Shown: piece after piece, positions 44,596-53,966 of the stretch
How positions within the stretch are numbered: the first letter of the stretch is position 1
Layout: each line of letters starts with the position of its first letter
Source: Alphaproteobacteria bacterium
GTDB taxonomy: Bacteria > Pseudomonadota > Alphaproteobacteria > Micavibrionales > Micavibrionaceae
Length of the DNA: 64,000 nucleotides
NCBI GenBank assembly: GCA_009995595.1
Contig: JAACPE010000001.1
Span: 558,001 to 622,000, forward strand
Reading direction: 5' to 3'
Program-made: the position numbers and the translations under genes
The notes under the pieces: generated by a model
The model's input: the letters and a program-made list of their open reading frames with translations, nothing else
Database searches by the model: none
Told to the model about the DNA's origin: nothing

Positions 44596-46281
44596 TTACT
44601 GAAGCCCAGTAATATTTTGATCTTTCGGCCAAGCCACGCTCCAGCCTAATTTTACGTCTTTTTCTTCCTTAGGTGCCAAAGTATAACGCCAAACGGTCAG
44701 ACCTTTAATGTTATTGACGTCTTGCTCATAGTCTTTAGTGGTTGCCTCATCCAAAATCTTAACCGTGATATCTTCATTTTTGGAAACGGGCAGGGTTTGG
44801 AAAATGGCTACCTCTATCGCTTCATCGCGTAAGCTCTGGATTTCAGTGATGGTTTCGCGGTCAATTTTATTGGTTTTACCTATTAAAACGCCGCCCTCAC
44901 TGCTTTCATCTTTTAATGTCTTAAACGCAACATCAATACGGTCATCAATACCAAAGGAAAGATCGTAGTCTTTACCGGGGTTGAGCATCGGAATATTGGT
45001 TTTGCCTATATAAGAGCCATCACGGAAAAGGCTCACAGGGCCAGCGAGAAGGGGCTTTTCACCTTTTATAGTGGCATTTGCGATCAAGAACGCAGAATTG
45101 CTAATTTGAGGCTTAATGTGGCGTTCAATTTTGACATCTGCCTGAAATGGCGCAATCAGCACTTTTGTCTCTGTCCCATCTGCAGGAATAGATACAGCGC
45201 CCGGAATTTCGAATTCGGCATTAAAACCATTATTGTTGATTGTAGCCATGACAGGGACAGCTTCCATGATTTCAGCATCAGCCTCTGCAGCCATAGGCGC
45301 AGCCATTTCCATTTGGATAGAACTTCTCGCCATATCGTTAAAACTTGCACCCCCAAGACTTCTTTTTGTATAAGCTTGCATAATATCAACCCACATAGTT
45401 GATAACTCTGGCGCAGTTGCGCCGCGGCTTGGTTGGGCAGTAGAGAGGGTGAGGGATATATCGGTCCAATCTTCGCCTGTCTGCTGACGTACAGCGCCGT
45501 ATTGCATGATTTCAAGCTCACCGCTCGCCGTTTCAAGGCGGGCATCATAAATAGGGTTCCATGAAATGCCGTTTAATTGATAATCGATTGAAACTGTAAG
45601 ATAGCCAGGCTTTGCAACTTCAATCGGTAAACGCACTTCGCGGGTTTGTTTTTGCCCTGTACGAAGCATTTGCATGTCTTGGTTTATCTTCGCAATCTGG
45701 GCATCAATATCGAGAATTTGTGCTTGTTTTTCTAAAGTGTCTTTTAAAATCTGCGCGTTGCTCTCATGAATTGTATTGGCGGCCTCAATCCATTGGGTAG
45801 TGTTCAGGTTAAAATCACTCACTTGCTCGTTAATTTTAACAGCGGCCTGTTTGTTAATAGAATCAAGGAAATCCTGTTTTTTTCCAAGCGCCGCGATTTC
45901 AGCATTCACAAGCTTTTTGCTTTGTTCTAAAGCTTTCTTTTGCTCATCGAGCTCTTGTTCACGGGCAGAGACCAAGGCGACATTATTCACAATTTTTGTG
46001 GAAACAGCGCCCAAAACAGCCTGCGCGGTGCCTTGCGCAGATGTTTTAAGGGTATCTGTCATTAACCCCGCAGGCATATCATTAAAAACAAGGGTGTGCT
46101 TACCACGCGGCACTTGGATATATCCTGTTCGGGTCAGAGTTGCTGGTGCGCCATAGCCCTGCGGACTAGCGCCCGAATATATTGTCACAGATTTAAGCTT
46201 GCTATCGACAGGAATGTCATCTGCCATTGCAGGCATAATTGTTAATAAGAACAGGGCAGATGTAAGGGTGAGGGCACGCAT
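44596..46281 (-). CDS. Mucoidy inhibitor MuiA-family protein (DUF4139)
   Basis: A 561-residue exported protein. The signal peptide is MRALTLTSALFLLTIMPAMA, cut after residue 20. An N-terminal DUF4140-like domain leads to a coiled coil (about 105-215, EQELDEQKKALEQSKK...) and then the DUF4139 beta-rich domain (YQLNGISWNPIYDARL, TGEDWTDISLTLSTAQPSRG). Members were first linked to suppression of mucoidy; the mechanism is unknown. AAGGAG precedes the ATG. Confidence 0.9.
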   Translation of the reverse strand: MRALTLTSALFLLTIMPAMADDIPVDSKLKSVTIYSGASPQGYGAPATLTRTGYIQVPRGKHTLVFNDMPAGLMTDTLKTSAQGTAQAVLGAVSTKIVNNVALVSAREQELDEQKKALEQSKKLVNAEIAALGKKQDFLDSINKQAAVKINEQVSDFNLNTTQWIEAANTIHESNAQILKDTLEKQAQILDIDAQIAKINQDMQMLRTGQKQTREVRLPIEVAKPGYLTVSIDYQLNGISWNPIYDARLETASGELEIMQYGAVRQQTGEDWTDISLTLSTAQPSRGATAPELSTMWVDIMQAYTKRSLGGASFNDMARSSIQMEMAAPMAAEADAEIMEAVPVMATINNNGFNAEFEIPGAVSIPADGTETKVLIAPFQADVKIERHIKPQISNSAFLIANATIKGEKPLLAGPVSLFRDGSYIGKTNIPMLNPGKDYDLSFGIDDRIDVAFKTLKDESSEGGVLIGKTNKIDRETITEIQSLRDEAIEVAIFQTLPVSKNEDITVKILDEATTKDYEQDVNNIKGLTVWRYTLAPKEEKDVKLGWSVAWPKDQNITGLQ

Positions 46282-46364
46282 GAGGATAATCTCCTTGGAT
46301 ATTGCTTCAAATGGAAGCAGAGCTTATCATAAAAAAAGACACGCTTTAAGAAAAAGGAAAAAAA

Positions 46365-46604
46365 ATGAGCCGTTTTATATTTTTTAGCGCGATGAGCGTT
46401 AATGTTCTTGCGATCTTATTTATACTTTATTTCATGATAGCCGGCGCGCATGGTGATGAAATCCTTATCTTAACAGTATGCTTGATTGTTCCCGTCCTAT
46501 CAATCGCTGCAATTTATAGCGCTCCTGACCTAGAGGAGCGTCAATTAAAGCGTGCGCTGAATAAAGCGCAACTTAAGAAAGAACTATCCAAGCTAGAAAA
46601 GTAG
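46365..46604 (+). CDS. Small two-helix membrane protein
   Basis: A 79-residue protein with two hydrophobic segments (about 3-27 and 33-51) and a basic, helical C-terminal tail (KRALNKAQLKKELSKLEK). AAAAGG precedes the ATG and a likely terminator follows, supporting a real gene. The family is not recognised. Confidence 0.65.
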   Translation: MSRFIFFSAMSVNVLAILFILYFMIAGAHGDEILILTVCLIVPVLSIAAIYSAPDLEERQLKRALNKAQLKKELSKLEK

Positions 46605-46631
46605 CAAACCACTTCATCTGTAATTATTATT

Positions 46632-46658
46632 GCGCCTTCGTTAATGAAGCGCGTTTTT
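46632..46658 (+). terminator. Probable terminator after the 79-residue gene
   Basis: GCG-c-CTTC (46632-46639) pairs with GAAG-CGC (46646-46652) around GTTAAT with one bulged C, followed by G and five T residues on the plus strand. The stem is short, so confidence is moderate. Confidence 0.55.
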
Positions 46659-46711
46659 GAACTGTATCCTCTGCAGAAGAACCTTATCAGCGAATTACTT
46701 AAACTCATCAG

Positions 46712-47479
46712 TTACTTAAGGATAATACCTGGTAAAGAAGCCATTGCTCTTTTTGAATGAAGGGCGGCATCATATACGGTAACATCATTCGTTGTTTTCA
46801 GATGTGATTTTTCATTTTCAGGGTCTATTTTGGCCATTTCTGGATAGACTATTCTTTCCCGTATATCTTTAGATTTATGCCAGTTTTCAGAAGTAAAACC
46901 ATAGGGATAAAATGAACGTGGGACTATTATCACAGCATGATTGCGATCTTTATTTAACTTTCTATCCCAAACACTGCACGCGCGTCTGGTGTTGTAAGCT
47001 AGTCCAAACACTTTAAGTGCACCGTCTTGAACAACGTCTTCAAGCAATCCATCGGTTTGGGATAGTAAATTATCAACATTTTGTCCCGTGTGTCTTGATG
47101 TAGGGACGCCATTTCCTTCAACAATAATATCTCTGGAACTCACGCCCTCTTGCATTGCGATATCCGCCATTAAGAGAGCCTCCTTTTGCGGAGATAAAAA
47201 TTCTGCTGCACGTTTAAATCCATCGCGCAAACTATGTTCAAAAAAATAGGAACTATTAAAAGAAAAAATACCCGCCAATGTAAGCGGGTCAAAAACCCTA
47301 ACCCCGCCAGCAAATATCAATTGATCAACTTCACCACGCAACATTGCTCTTGCAGATTGTCTTGCTAACTCAGCACTAGAACCTCTGCCGCCATGTGCAA
47401 CACCAAACTTAGTCTTAACAGGCACGTCTTCTAGAAAAAGTTCTGTGCGAATTAAATCTGGGGTATACTGTTTATTCAT
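46712..47479 (-). CDS. YdcF/ElyC-like DUF218-type protein
   Basis: A 255-residue soluble protein. AHGGRGSSAELARQSARAML, LIFAGG, then EALLMADIAMQEGVSSRDII and VEGNGVPTSRHTGQNVDNLL follow the order of the DUF218 (YdcF/SanA/ElyC) fold: a glycine loop, an acidic-helix block and an E-x-x-x-x-T-x-x-N motif. No membrane segment or signal peptide is seen, so it is like cytosolic YdcF rather than ElyC. Substrate unknown. ATG with AGG upstream. Confidence 0.7.
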   Translation of the reverse strand: MNKQYTPDLIRTELFLEDVPVKTKFGVAHGGRGSSAELARQSARAMLRGEVDQLIFAGGVRVFDPLTLAGIFSFNSSYFFEHSLRDGFKRAAEFLSPQKEALLMADIAMQEGVSSRDIIVEGNGVPTSRHTGQNVDNLLSQTDGLLEDVVQDGALKVFGLAYNTRRACSVWDRKLNKDRNHAVIIVPRSFYPYGFTSENWHKSKDIRERIVYPEMAKIDPENEKSHLKTTNDVTVYDAALHSKRAMASLPGIILK

Positions 47480-47614
47480 ATGGTACCTGCTTTAAAATTG
47501 AGACGTACAATTATAGCAAATATAGTATTACGTCAATTAAAATTGGATTTGCTTGCGTCTCTGGCATTTAACCTGAACAGAACATTTATAAAATATCAGT
47601 TATTTGTGAAGTAG

Positions 47615-47689
<75 letters not shown>

Positions 47690-47786
47690 ACACTGAAAAG
47701 CTTTATGGCGGAATCGTTTATAAGTGTCAATAAAGATCACATGAAAATATGGCAAAAAATAAAAATAATGAAAAAACCAAGAAAAG

Positions 47787-47860
47787 TGGAGGCACGGAGC
47801 GGAATCGAACCGCTGTACGGGGAGTTGCAGTCCCCTGCATGACCACTCTGCCACCGCGCC
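47787..47860 (-). tRNA. tRNA-Cys (anticodon GCA)
   Basis: A 74-nt cloverleaf on the minus strand: acceptor GGCGCGG/CCGTGCC with one G-U pair, D-arm TGGCAGAGTGGTCATGC, anticodon stem GGGGA/TCCCC around CTGCAAC (GCA), T-arm with GGTTCGATTCC and encoded CCA. It lies about 100 bp upstream of tRNA-Asn and could share its transcript. Confidence 0.97.
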
Positions 47861-48018
47861 CCTGTGAAGTATTGAGCGTCGCCGCCAAATGCTTCCAAAG
47901 ATGAAAAGTAATTATCATTCTTTATTTTTTAAATCTAGTGTAAACGGCATAAAATACTGGTTAAAAAAATCATTTTTCGGTAATACTGTTCAAGATTGAC
48001 CCAATTTAGGATTCTTCC

Positions 48019-48690
48019 ATGCCCAATACTCAAAACTTCGATCAAATTCGTGAAAATATGGTGGATTGTCAAATTCATCCCATGGGCGTTTTTGACGAAA
48101 AAATTCTTGATGCCTTTATGACTGTTCCGCGTGAAGAATTCGTGCCAGACAACATGCGCGGCATCGCTTATGTTGATGAAGATATTGATATTGGCAATGG
48201 CCGCTACCTGATAGAGCCCTCAATTATCGCACGTTTAATGGACAAGGCGGCACTAAAAGGTGATGACGTTGTGCTTACAATTGGTTCTGGTTCTGGATAT
48301 ACAGCGGCGTTACTCTCTAAAATTGTGAGCACTGTCGTGTCACTTGAAGAAGATGAAAACTTATTGGCTAAATCACAAGAAATATGGGATCGCTATGCGT
48401 TTTGTAACATTGTTGGAATTTCCGGGGCTTTAAAAGAGGGGGCGGCCAAACATGCCCCTTATTCTCTTATAATAATCAACGGATGCGTTGCCCATGTGCC
48501 GCAAAAAATCAAAGATCAATTGGGTGAGGGAGGCCGTTTATTAACAGTTATACGCCCTTCCGGATCAAACACCGCTCAGGCCTTATTGGTTGAAAAGATA
48601 AAAGAAGGCGTGTTTTCAGATCGAATTTTGTTTGATGCCAGCACGCCATACCTTTTAGGATTTGAGCCAGAAGATCGATTTAAGTTTTAG
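48019..48690 (+). CDS. pcm: Protein-L-isoaspartate O-methyltransferase-like protein
   Basis: A 223-residue SAM methyltransferase of the PCMT family. VPREEFVPDNMRGIAYVDED and LIEPSIIARLMDKAAL are the N-terminal signature and VVLTIGSGSGYTAALLSKI the SAM-binding loop. The group usually repairs isoaspartyl residues. In alphaproteobacteria a pcm-like gene often stands before tolC and popZ; here popZ follows without tolC. Confidence 0.87.
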   Translation: MPNTQNFDQIRENMVDCQIHPMGVFDEKILDAFMTVPREEFVPDNMRGIAYVDEDIDIGNGRYLIEPSIIARLMDKAALKGDDVVLTIGSGSGYTAALLSKIVSTVVSLEEDENLLAKSQEIWDRYAFCNIVGISGALKEGAAKHAPYSLIIINGCVAHVPQKIKDQLGEGGRLLTVIRPSGSNTAQALLVEKIKEGVFSDRILFDASTPYLLGFEPEDRFKF

Positions 48691-48864
48691 CTTAGACTCT
48701 TAAAGAGCGACTTATAAGCTTTTGATCTGTCATCATATTTTATGAGGAAAGATCACGTTTAAACCAGAAATGCCTTTGACAAGCCATTTTCAATCATAGA
48801 AACTAAAACTATTATAACTCGAATCAATGTGTAAGCATTGCGATACTGAAGAAAAGCTCTTTAA

Positions 48865-49425
48865 ATGTCAGAAAAACCAACTGATCAGGAACCATCGATT
48901 GAAGAAATCCTAGCCTCTATTCGTCAAATCATCTCTGATGATGACGAAGAAGAAACAGGCGATGAAGATAATGTTGTTGCGCAAGATGATGACATGCCTA
49001 GTTTTGGCAGAAAAGACGAAGACGATGATGTTTTGGAATTAACCGAAGACATGCAAGATATTCACAGCTTTGACGCCAATGATAGCTTAGATTTTGTTGA
49101 TGCAGATGATGAAGAGGACTTTATCGACGAGCCTATTGAAGCACCACAAATTTTCTCAAAAGAGCCGCCGCGTAAGCGCGAGAGTGTTCCATCTTCAATC
49201 CTTTCTGAAAGCACACAACAAGCAACGATGTCTAGTTTATCAAAGCTTGTCGGAAGTGTGCCTTTATCGCGCGGTGGTTATGATGGCATAACGCTTGAAG
49301 ATATTGTGCGTGAGCTGCTTAATCCGATGCTCCGTGACTGGATGGACGATAACCTCCCGCCAATGGTGGAGCGTTTGGTTGAAAAAGAGATCAAGAAATT
49401 GTCACGCCGCGCACTGGATGACTAA
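48865..49425 (+). CDS. popZ: PopZ-type polar organising protein (DUF2497)
   Basis: A 186-residue protein with the three parts of PopZ: an N-terminal helix (EPSIEEILASIRQIISDDDE, about 9-28), a long acidic disordered middle (about 30-110) and C-terminal helices for assembly (ITLEDIVRELLNPMLRDWMD then NLPPMVERLVEKEIKKLSRR). In Caulobacter PopZ forms a polar matrix that anchors ParB and the chromosome. It is next to valS, as in other alphaproteobacteria. Confidence 0.88.
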   Translation: MSEKPTDQEPSIEEILASIRQIISDDDEEETGDEDNVVAQDDDMPSFGRKDEDDDVLELTEDMQDIHSFDANDSLDFVDADDEEDFIDEPIEAPQIFSKEPPRKRESVPSSILSESTQQATMSSLSKLVGSVPLSRGGYDGITLEDIVRELLNPMLRDWMDDNLPPMVERLVEKEIKKLSRRALDD

Positions 49426-49524
49426 GGCTTATTTCATTTAGACACCCCCTTAATATTTGATTTTTGGCACAAATCCCTATAAAACTCTAGCTCTATAACC
49501 GCTTAAACATATTAGGGACTTACT

Positions 49525-52170
49525 ATGCTCGATAAAACATTTAACCCATCAGATATAGAAGAACGCCACTATAAACAGTGGGAAGAATCTGGGCATTTTA
49601 AATGCGATCCGAGCAGTAAAGCTGAACCCTTTACCATTATGATGCCGCCGCCCAATGTGACGGGCAGCCTTCACATGGGGCACGCGCTGAACTGTACGCT
49701 TCATGATATCTTGGTGCGTTGGAACCGTATGCGCGGTAAAGATACACTATGGCAACCTGGGCTTGACCATGCGGGCATTGCCACCCAGATGGTTGTAGAG
49801 CGCCAATTGGGTGAGCAAGGTAAAGACCGCCGCGATATGGGGCGGGATGAATTCATCAAAACAGTCTGGGAATGGAAAGAAAAATCAGGCGGCACAATCG
49901 TTGGTCAGCAAAAACGCCTGGGCACAACCCCAGATTGGGAGCGGGAGCGCTTTACAATGGATGAGGGGCTGTCCAAGGCTGTAACCAAGGTTTTTGTTCA
50001 GCTTCATAAAGAAGGTCTGATTTATCGCGATAAACGCCTTGTGAACTGGGATCCTAAATTTCAGACATCTATTTCTGACCTTGAGGTTGAACATAAAGAT
50101 ATTAACGGGTCGATGTATCATGTGCAGTACCCATTAGAACAAGGCGGCGGTCATATTCAAATTGCAACCACGCGTCCAGAAACTATTTTAGCCGATGGCG
50201 CGATTGCGGTTCACCCTGATGATGAGCGCTATAAAGACCTTATTGGTAAATTTGCCGTTGTTCCTATTTGTGACCGTATCATTCCAATTATTGCCGATGA
50301 GTATGTCGATCCAGAATTTGGATCAGGCGCGGTTAAAATTACGGCAGCGCATGACTATAATGACTTTGAAGTTGCAAAACGCCACCCTGATAAAAATATT
50401 CAGCTCATTAATCTGATGACGCCAGATGGTAAGATGAACGAAAATTGTCCTGAGGACTATGTTGGGCTTGACCGTTTCGAAGCACGTAAGAAAATCATTA
50501 AAGACCTTGATGAGCTAGATTACCTTGTCAAAGTTGAAAAACATAAGCACCAAGTACCTTATGGCGACCGTTCTGGCGTTGTGATTGAGCCGTACTTGAC
50601 GGATCAGTGGTATGTGGATGCCAAAACCATGGCTATCCCTGCGATTGAGGCAGTGAAAACAGGCAAAACAGAATTTATCCCTAAAAATTGGGAAAACACC
50701 TATTTCAGTTGGATGGACAACATTCAGCCATGGTGTATTTCGCGCCAATTATGGTGGGGACATCAAATCCCCGCATGGTATGACGAAGAAGGCAATATCT
50801 TTGTTGCCGAAAGTGAGGAGGAAGCACAAAAGCAAGCGGGTAAAGGCAAAAAGCTTACCCGCGATGAGGATGTGCTTGATACGTGGTTTAGCTCTGCGTT
50901 GTGGCCATTTTCAACACTTGGCTGGCCTGATAAAACGCCAGAACTGGATAAATATTATCCTGGCGACACGCTTATCACTGGCTTTGACATTATCTTCTTC
51001 TGGGTGGCTCGTATGATGATGATGGGCATGCATTTCATGGGCGATGTGCCGTTCAAAAAAGTTTATATCCATGCGCTCGTGCGTGATGGTAAAGGGCAGA
51101 AAATGTCCAAATCAAAGGGCAATGTTATTGACCCGCTGGACCTCATTGAAAAATACGGCGCTGACTCATTGCGCTTTACACTTACCGCTATGGCCGCGCA
51201 GGGGCGTGATGTGCGCCTTTCCGAGGAACGCGTTGCTGGATATCGTAACTTTACAACGAAAATCTGGAATGCCGCCCGCTATTGCGAAATGAATGATTGT
51301 CTGCCTAAGAACGGTTTTAATCCTTCAAACATCACGCATACCCTTGATAAATGGATCATTAGTGAAGTAAAACAGTGTCAAACTGGCTTAGACAAAGCAA
51401 TTGAGGCCTATCGTTTCAATGATGCCGCCAATGTTGCCTATCAATTTGTATGGGGGACGTTCTGTGATTGGTATTTGGAATTCACCAAGCCTGTCTTAAA
51501 TGGGTCTGACGAGACGATAAAAGCGGAGGTTCAAGCGACAACGGGTTGGGTCTTAGAACAAATTTTGCGCCTTTTAAATCCTATCATGCCTTATGTGACC
51601 GAAGAGCTATATGCCGATATTGCTAAGCGAGAGAAGGGTGATTTGCTCCTCGGCTCTGATTGGCCTGATTATAGTGCCTTAAGCACGGATAAGGCCGCCG
51701 TTCAAAAGGTGGATTGGCTTATTCGTCTGATATCCGAAATACGCTCTGTCCGTGCAGATATGAACGTACCGCCGAAAGCGGAGATTAAACTTATGGTTAA
51801 AGATGCCTGTGACATGACCAAAGAAGGGATTAATTCCTTTGGTGAGGTTATTCAAAAGATGGCGCGCCTTGAAAGTATTGAATTTACGGATAATGCACCT
51901 AAAGGCTCAATACAGACGGTTATTGGCCAAACAACGCTTATTTTACCCATAGCTGACATTATCGACCTTGATCAAGAGCGGATACGCCTTAAAAAAGAAA
52001 TTGATAAGCTTAATGATAACATTAAGAAAATATCGCAACAGCTTGATAATGCTGATTTTGTGGCAAATGCGCCAGAGGAAGTTATCGAGGAAAAACGCGA
52101 GATTGTACAAAATGACAATGAAAAGAAAGAAAAGCTATTATCTGCCTTAAAACAACTTGAAGCCGCATAA
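49525..52170 (+). CDS. valS: Valyl-tRNA synthetase
   Basis: An 881-residue class I synthetase. PPNVTGSLHMGHALN carries the HIGH-type motif HMGH at residues 50-53; KMSKS is at 526-530. The editing domain (TTRPETILADGAIAVHPDD) and the C-terminal coiled-coil arm (RIRLKKEIDKLNDNIKKISQ) are in place. Length is normal. It follows popZ by 99 bp. Confidence 0.98.
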   Translation: MLDKTFNPSDIEERHYKQWEESGHFKCDPSSKAEPFTIMMPPPNVTGSLHMGHALNCTLHDILVRWNRMRGKDTLWQPGLDHAGIATQMVVERQLGEQGKDRRDMGRDEFIKTVWEWKEKSGGTIVGQQKRLGTTPDWERERFTMDEGLSKAVTKVFVQLHKEGLIYRDKRLVNWDPKFQTSISDLEVEHKDINGSMYHVQYPLEQGGGHIQIATTRPETILADGAIAVHPDDERYKDLIGKFAVVPICDRIIPIIADEYVDPEFGSGAVKITAAHDYNDFEVAKRHPDKNIQLINLMTPDGKMNENCPEDYVGLDRFEARKKIIKDLDELDYLVKVEKHKHQVPYGDRSGVVIEPYLTDQWYVDAKTMAIPAIEAVKTGKTEFIPKNWENTYFSWMDNIQPWCISRQLWWGHQIPAWYDEEGNIFVAESEEEAQKQAGKGKKLTRDEDVLDTWFSSALWPFSTLGWPDKTPELDKYYPGDTLITGFDIIFFWVARMMMMGMHFMGDVPFKKVYIHALVRDGKGQKMSKSKGNVIDPLDLIEKYGADSLRFTLTAMAAQGRDVRLSEERVAGYRNFTTKIWNAARYCEMNDCLPKNGFNPSNITHTLDKWIISEVKQCQTGLDKAIEAYRFNDAANVAYQFVWGTFCDWYLEFTKPVLNGSDETIKAEVQATTGWVLEQILRLLNPIMPYVTEELYADIAKREKGDLLLGSDWPDYSALSTDKAAVQKVDWLIRLISEIRSVRADMNVPPKAEIKLMVKDACDMTKEGINSFGEVIQKMARLESIEFTDNAPKGSIQTVIGQTTLILPIADIIDLDQERIRLKKEIDKLNDNIKKISQQLDNADFVANAPEEVIEEKREIVQNDNEKKEKLLSALKQLEAA

Positions 52171-52209
52171 TAATTTTAATAAACAATAGCAAAAAGTTTT
52201 GAGGGTATC

Positions 52210-52518
52210 GTGGATTTTTCTGATAGAGTCGAACTAATAACAAGAACAGTTTTTATGGGAAGAGACTGGCGCATATCGGCTAGCAACCCAGCTAGGCTTC
52301 TTGATTTTCCGCCTAAAGGGTTAACCAAGGCTGAGATTGAACGCAGAGTAAATGAGCGCTTTGACTCTGGAAATTTTCCCGTAAAAGTTTGGGTAGAAAC
52401 ACCTCAAGGCAAGAGATTGCAATTATCACGAATTTTCATGATACCTGACGATGCAGTTTGCACTGGCCAATCCGCCCAAAAAGGGCAGCGCTTCTTGACC
52501 TTCGATCTGACAAGATAA
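52210..52518 (+). CDS. Hypothetical protein, 102 residues
   Basis: A small soluble protein starting at GTG 52210 with GAGGG upstream. KGLTKAEIERRVNERFDSGN is helical and the rest appears beta-rich (KVWVETPQGKRLQLSRIFMI). No family is recognised. It lies 39 bp after valS and ends at a terminator, so it is likely the last gene of the valS transcript. Confidence 0.62.
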   Translation: MDFSDRVELITRTVFMGRDWRISASNPARLLDFPPKGLTKAEIERRVNERFDSGNFPVKVWVETPQGKRLQLSRIFMIPDDAVCTGQSAQKGQRFLTFDLTR

Positions 52519-52542
52519 AAAAACCGCCTTAAAGGCGGTTTC
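52517..52542. terminator. Terminator between the 52210 gene and rpmE
   Basis: AAACCGCC and GGCGGTTT form a stem around TTAAA with a seven-T run on the minus strand (strong for rpmE) and a shorter T-rich tail on the plus strand. Confidence 0.85.
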
Positions 52543-52573
52543 TTCTTTATATCGGCTCATCCCATATAAAAAC

Positions 52574-52807
52574 TTATTTGTTTGTGTCACCTGACAAGAA
52601 AGCACCGTATTTGCTTTCAAACTTATCAAGCTGGCCTTTTTCAACAACTTTACCAGTACCACCTTGCCATGCAGGATGTGACTTTGTGTCAACGTCAAGC
52701 TTAAGGACATCCCCAGGCTTACCGTATGTAGAATGTGTTTTGTATTCTTCGCCATCTGTCATCACGATTGTGATTTCATGGTAATCTGGGTGAATATCTG
52801 CTTTCAT
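52574..52807 (-). CDS. rpmE: 50S ribosomal protein L31
   Basis: A 77-residue L31 starting MKADIHPDYHEITIVMTDGE with SHPAWQGG in the centre. It lacks the CxxC zinc-binding cysteines, so it is a zinc-free (C-) form. GAGGAG lies upstream of the ATG. Confidence 0.96.
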   Translation of the reverse strand: MKADIHPDYHEITIVMTDGEEYKTHSTYGKPGDVLKLDVDTKSHPAWQGGTGKVVEKGQLDKFESKYGAFLSGDTNK

Positions 52808-52892
52808 AGTAGCTGCTCCTCAAGTACAAATCCCATACAGACAGGGACTTTTAATTTGTTCTGACGCATCTTTTACAGGGAGATTCTATAAA

Positions 52893-53918
52893 ATGCAAGC
52901 AAAGTGGTGGCATCCAGAGCAATTTTCTTTAAAAAAAGCCAATTTAAAGTCAAGATCGACTGTAATTAAAGCCATACGGCGGTTTTTTGACGATCAGGGC
53001 TTTGATGAAGTGGAAACGCCTATCTTACAAATAAGCCCTGTTATGGACGCCCATATTCATGCCTTTCAGACGGAATTAAAAGGCGTTGACCTTAAAATAA
53101 AAGAAACGCCTTACCTTCATACAAGCCCAGAATTTGCGATGAAAAAGCTTATAGTCGCAGGCTTAGAGAATATTTACCAAATCTGCCATGTTTTTAGAAA
53201 TGCAGAAGGGTCAAAACGCCATAGGCCTGAATTCACCATGATTGAGTGGTATCGTGCGAATGCCGATTACACCCATATAATGAAAGATTGTGAGGGGCTG
53301 CTGCGGGCGTGCGCCAAGGTCGGCGGTGTTAAAACCCTTAGATATAAAGAGCATATTTGCGATCCGTTTGCTGATTTTGAACGCTTAAGTGTCCGTGAGG
53401 CCTTTAAACAATATGCCGATATAGATTTGGTGGTTTTTTTAGAAGATAAACAGGGCTTCCGCCGCGCTGTTCAGGCACTTGGACTTCATACGGCAGATGA
53501 TGACGGTTGGGATGATCTTTTTTTCCGTGTCATGGGAGAGAAAATTGAGCCCTATCTTGGGATGGATAGACCGACATTCTTATACGATTATCCTGTTTCG
53601 ATGGCCTCACTCTCTAAAAAGAAAGAGTGCGATCCGCGCTTTGCAGAGCGGTTTGAACTTTATGTGTGCGGGATAGAGCTCGCCAATGCGTTTTCTGAGT
53701 TAACTGATGCCGATGAACAGTTAAAGCGGTTTGAGGCGGAAATGGATTATAAGCAAAAACTTTATGGGGAGCGTTACCCGATTGATATGGAATTTATTGC
53801 GGCCTTAAAACACGGTCTTCCTGAAAGCGGGGGGATCGCTCTGGGGATTGATCGGCTCATTATGTTGATAACAGGAGCCTCCAATATTGAAGAAGTAAAT
53901 TGGACGCCCATTTTATGA
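52893..53918 (+). CDS. epmA: EF-P lysine (beta-)lysyltransferase EpmA/GenX type
   Basis: A 341-residue class II lysyl-tRNA-synthetase-like protein without the anticodon-binding domain. Motif 2 is FRNAEGSKRHRPEFTMIEWY and motif 3 is GGIALGIDRLIMLI; FVDVETPILQ-type motif 1 is seen as FDEVETPILQ. EpmA attaches beta-lysine to EF-P. Neither efp nor epmB is within the window, so whether the modification pathway is complete cannot be told. Confidence 0.93.
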   Translation: MQAKWWHPEQFSLKKANLKSRSTVIKAIRRFFDDQGFDEVETPILQISPVMDAHIHAFQTELKGVDLKIKETPYLHTSPEFAMKKLIVAGLENIYQICHVFRNAEGSKRHRPEFTMIEWYRANADYTHIMKDCEGLLRACAKVGGVKTLRYKEHICDPFADFERLSVREAFKQYADIDLVVFLEDKQGFRRAVQALGLHTADDDGWDDLFFRVMGEKIEPYLGMDRPTFLYDYPVSMASLSKKKECDPRFAERFELYVCGIELANAFSELTDADEQLKRFEAEMDYKQKLYGERYPIDMEFIAALKHGLPESGGIALGIDRLIMLITGASNIEEVNWTPIL

Positions 53919-53966
53919 CGTTTTCTGCAAACAGGGTAAAAATAAAATTATAAAAATCAGATTGAT

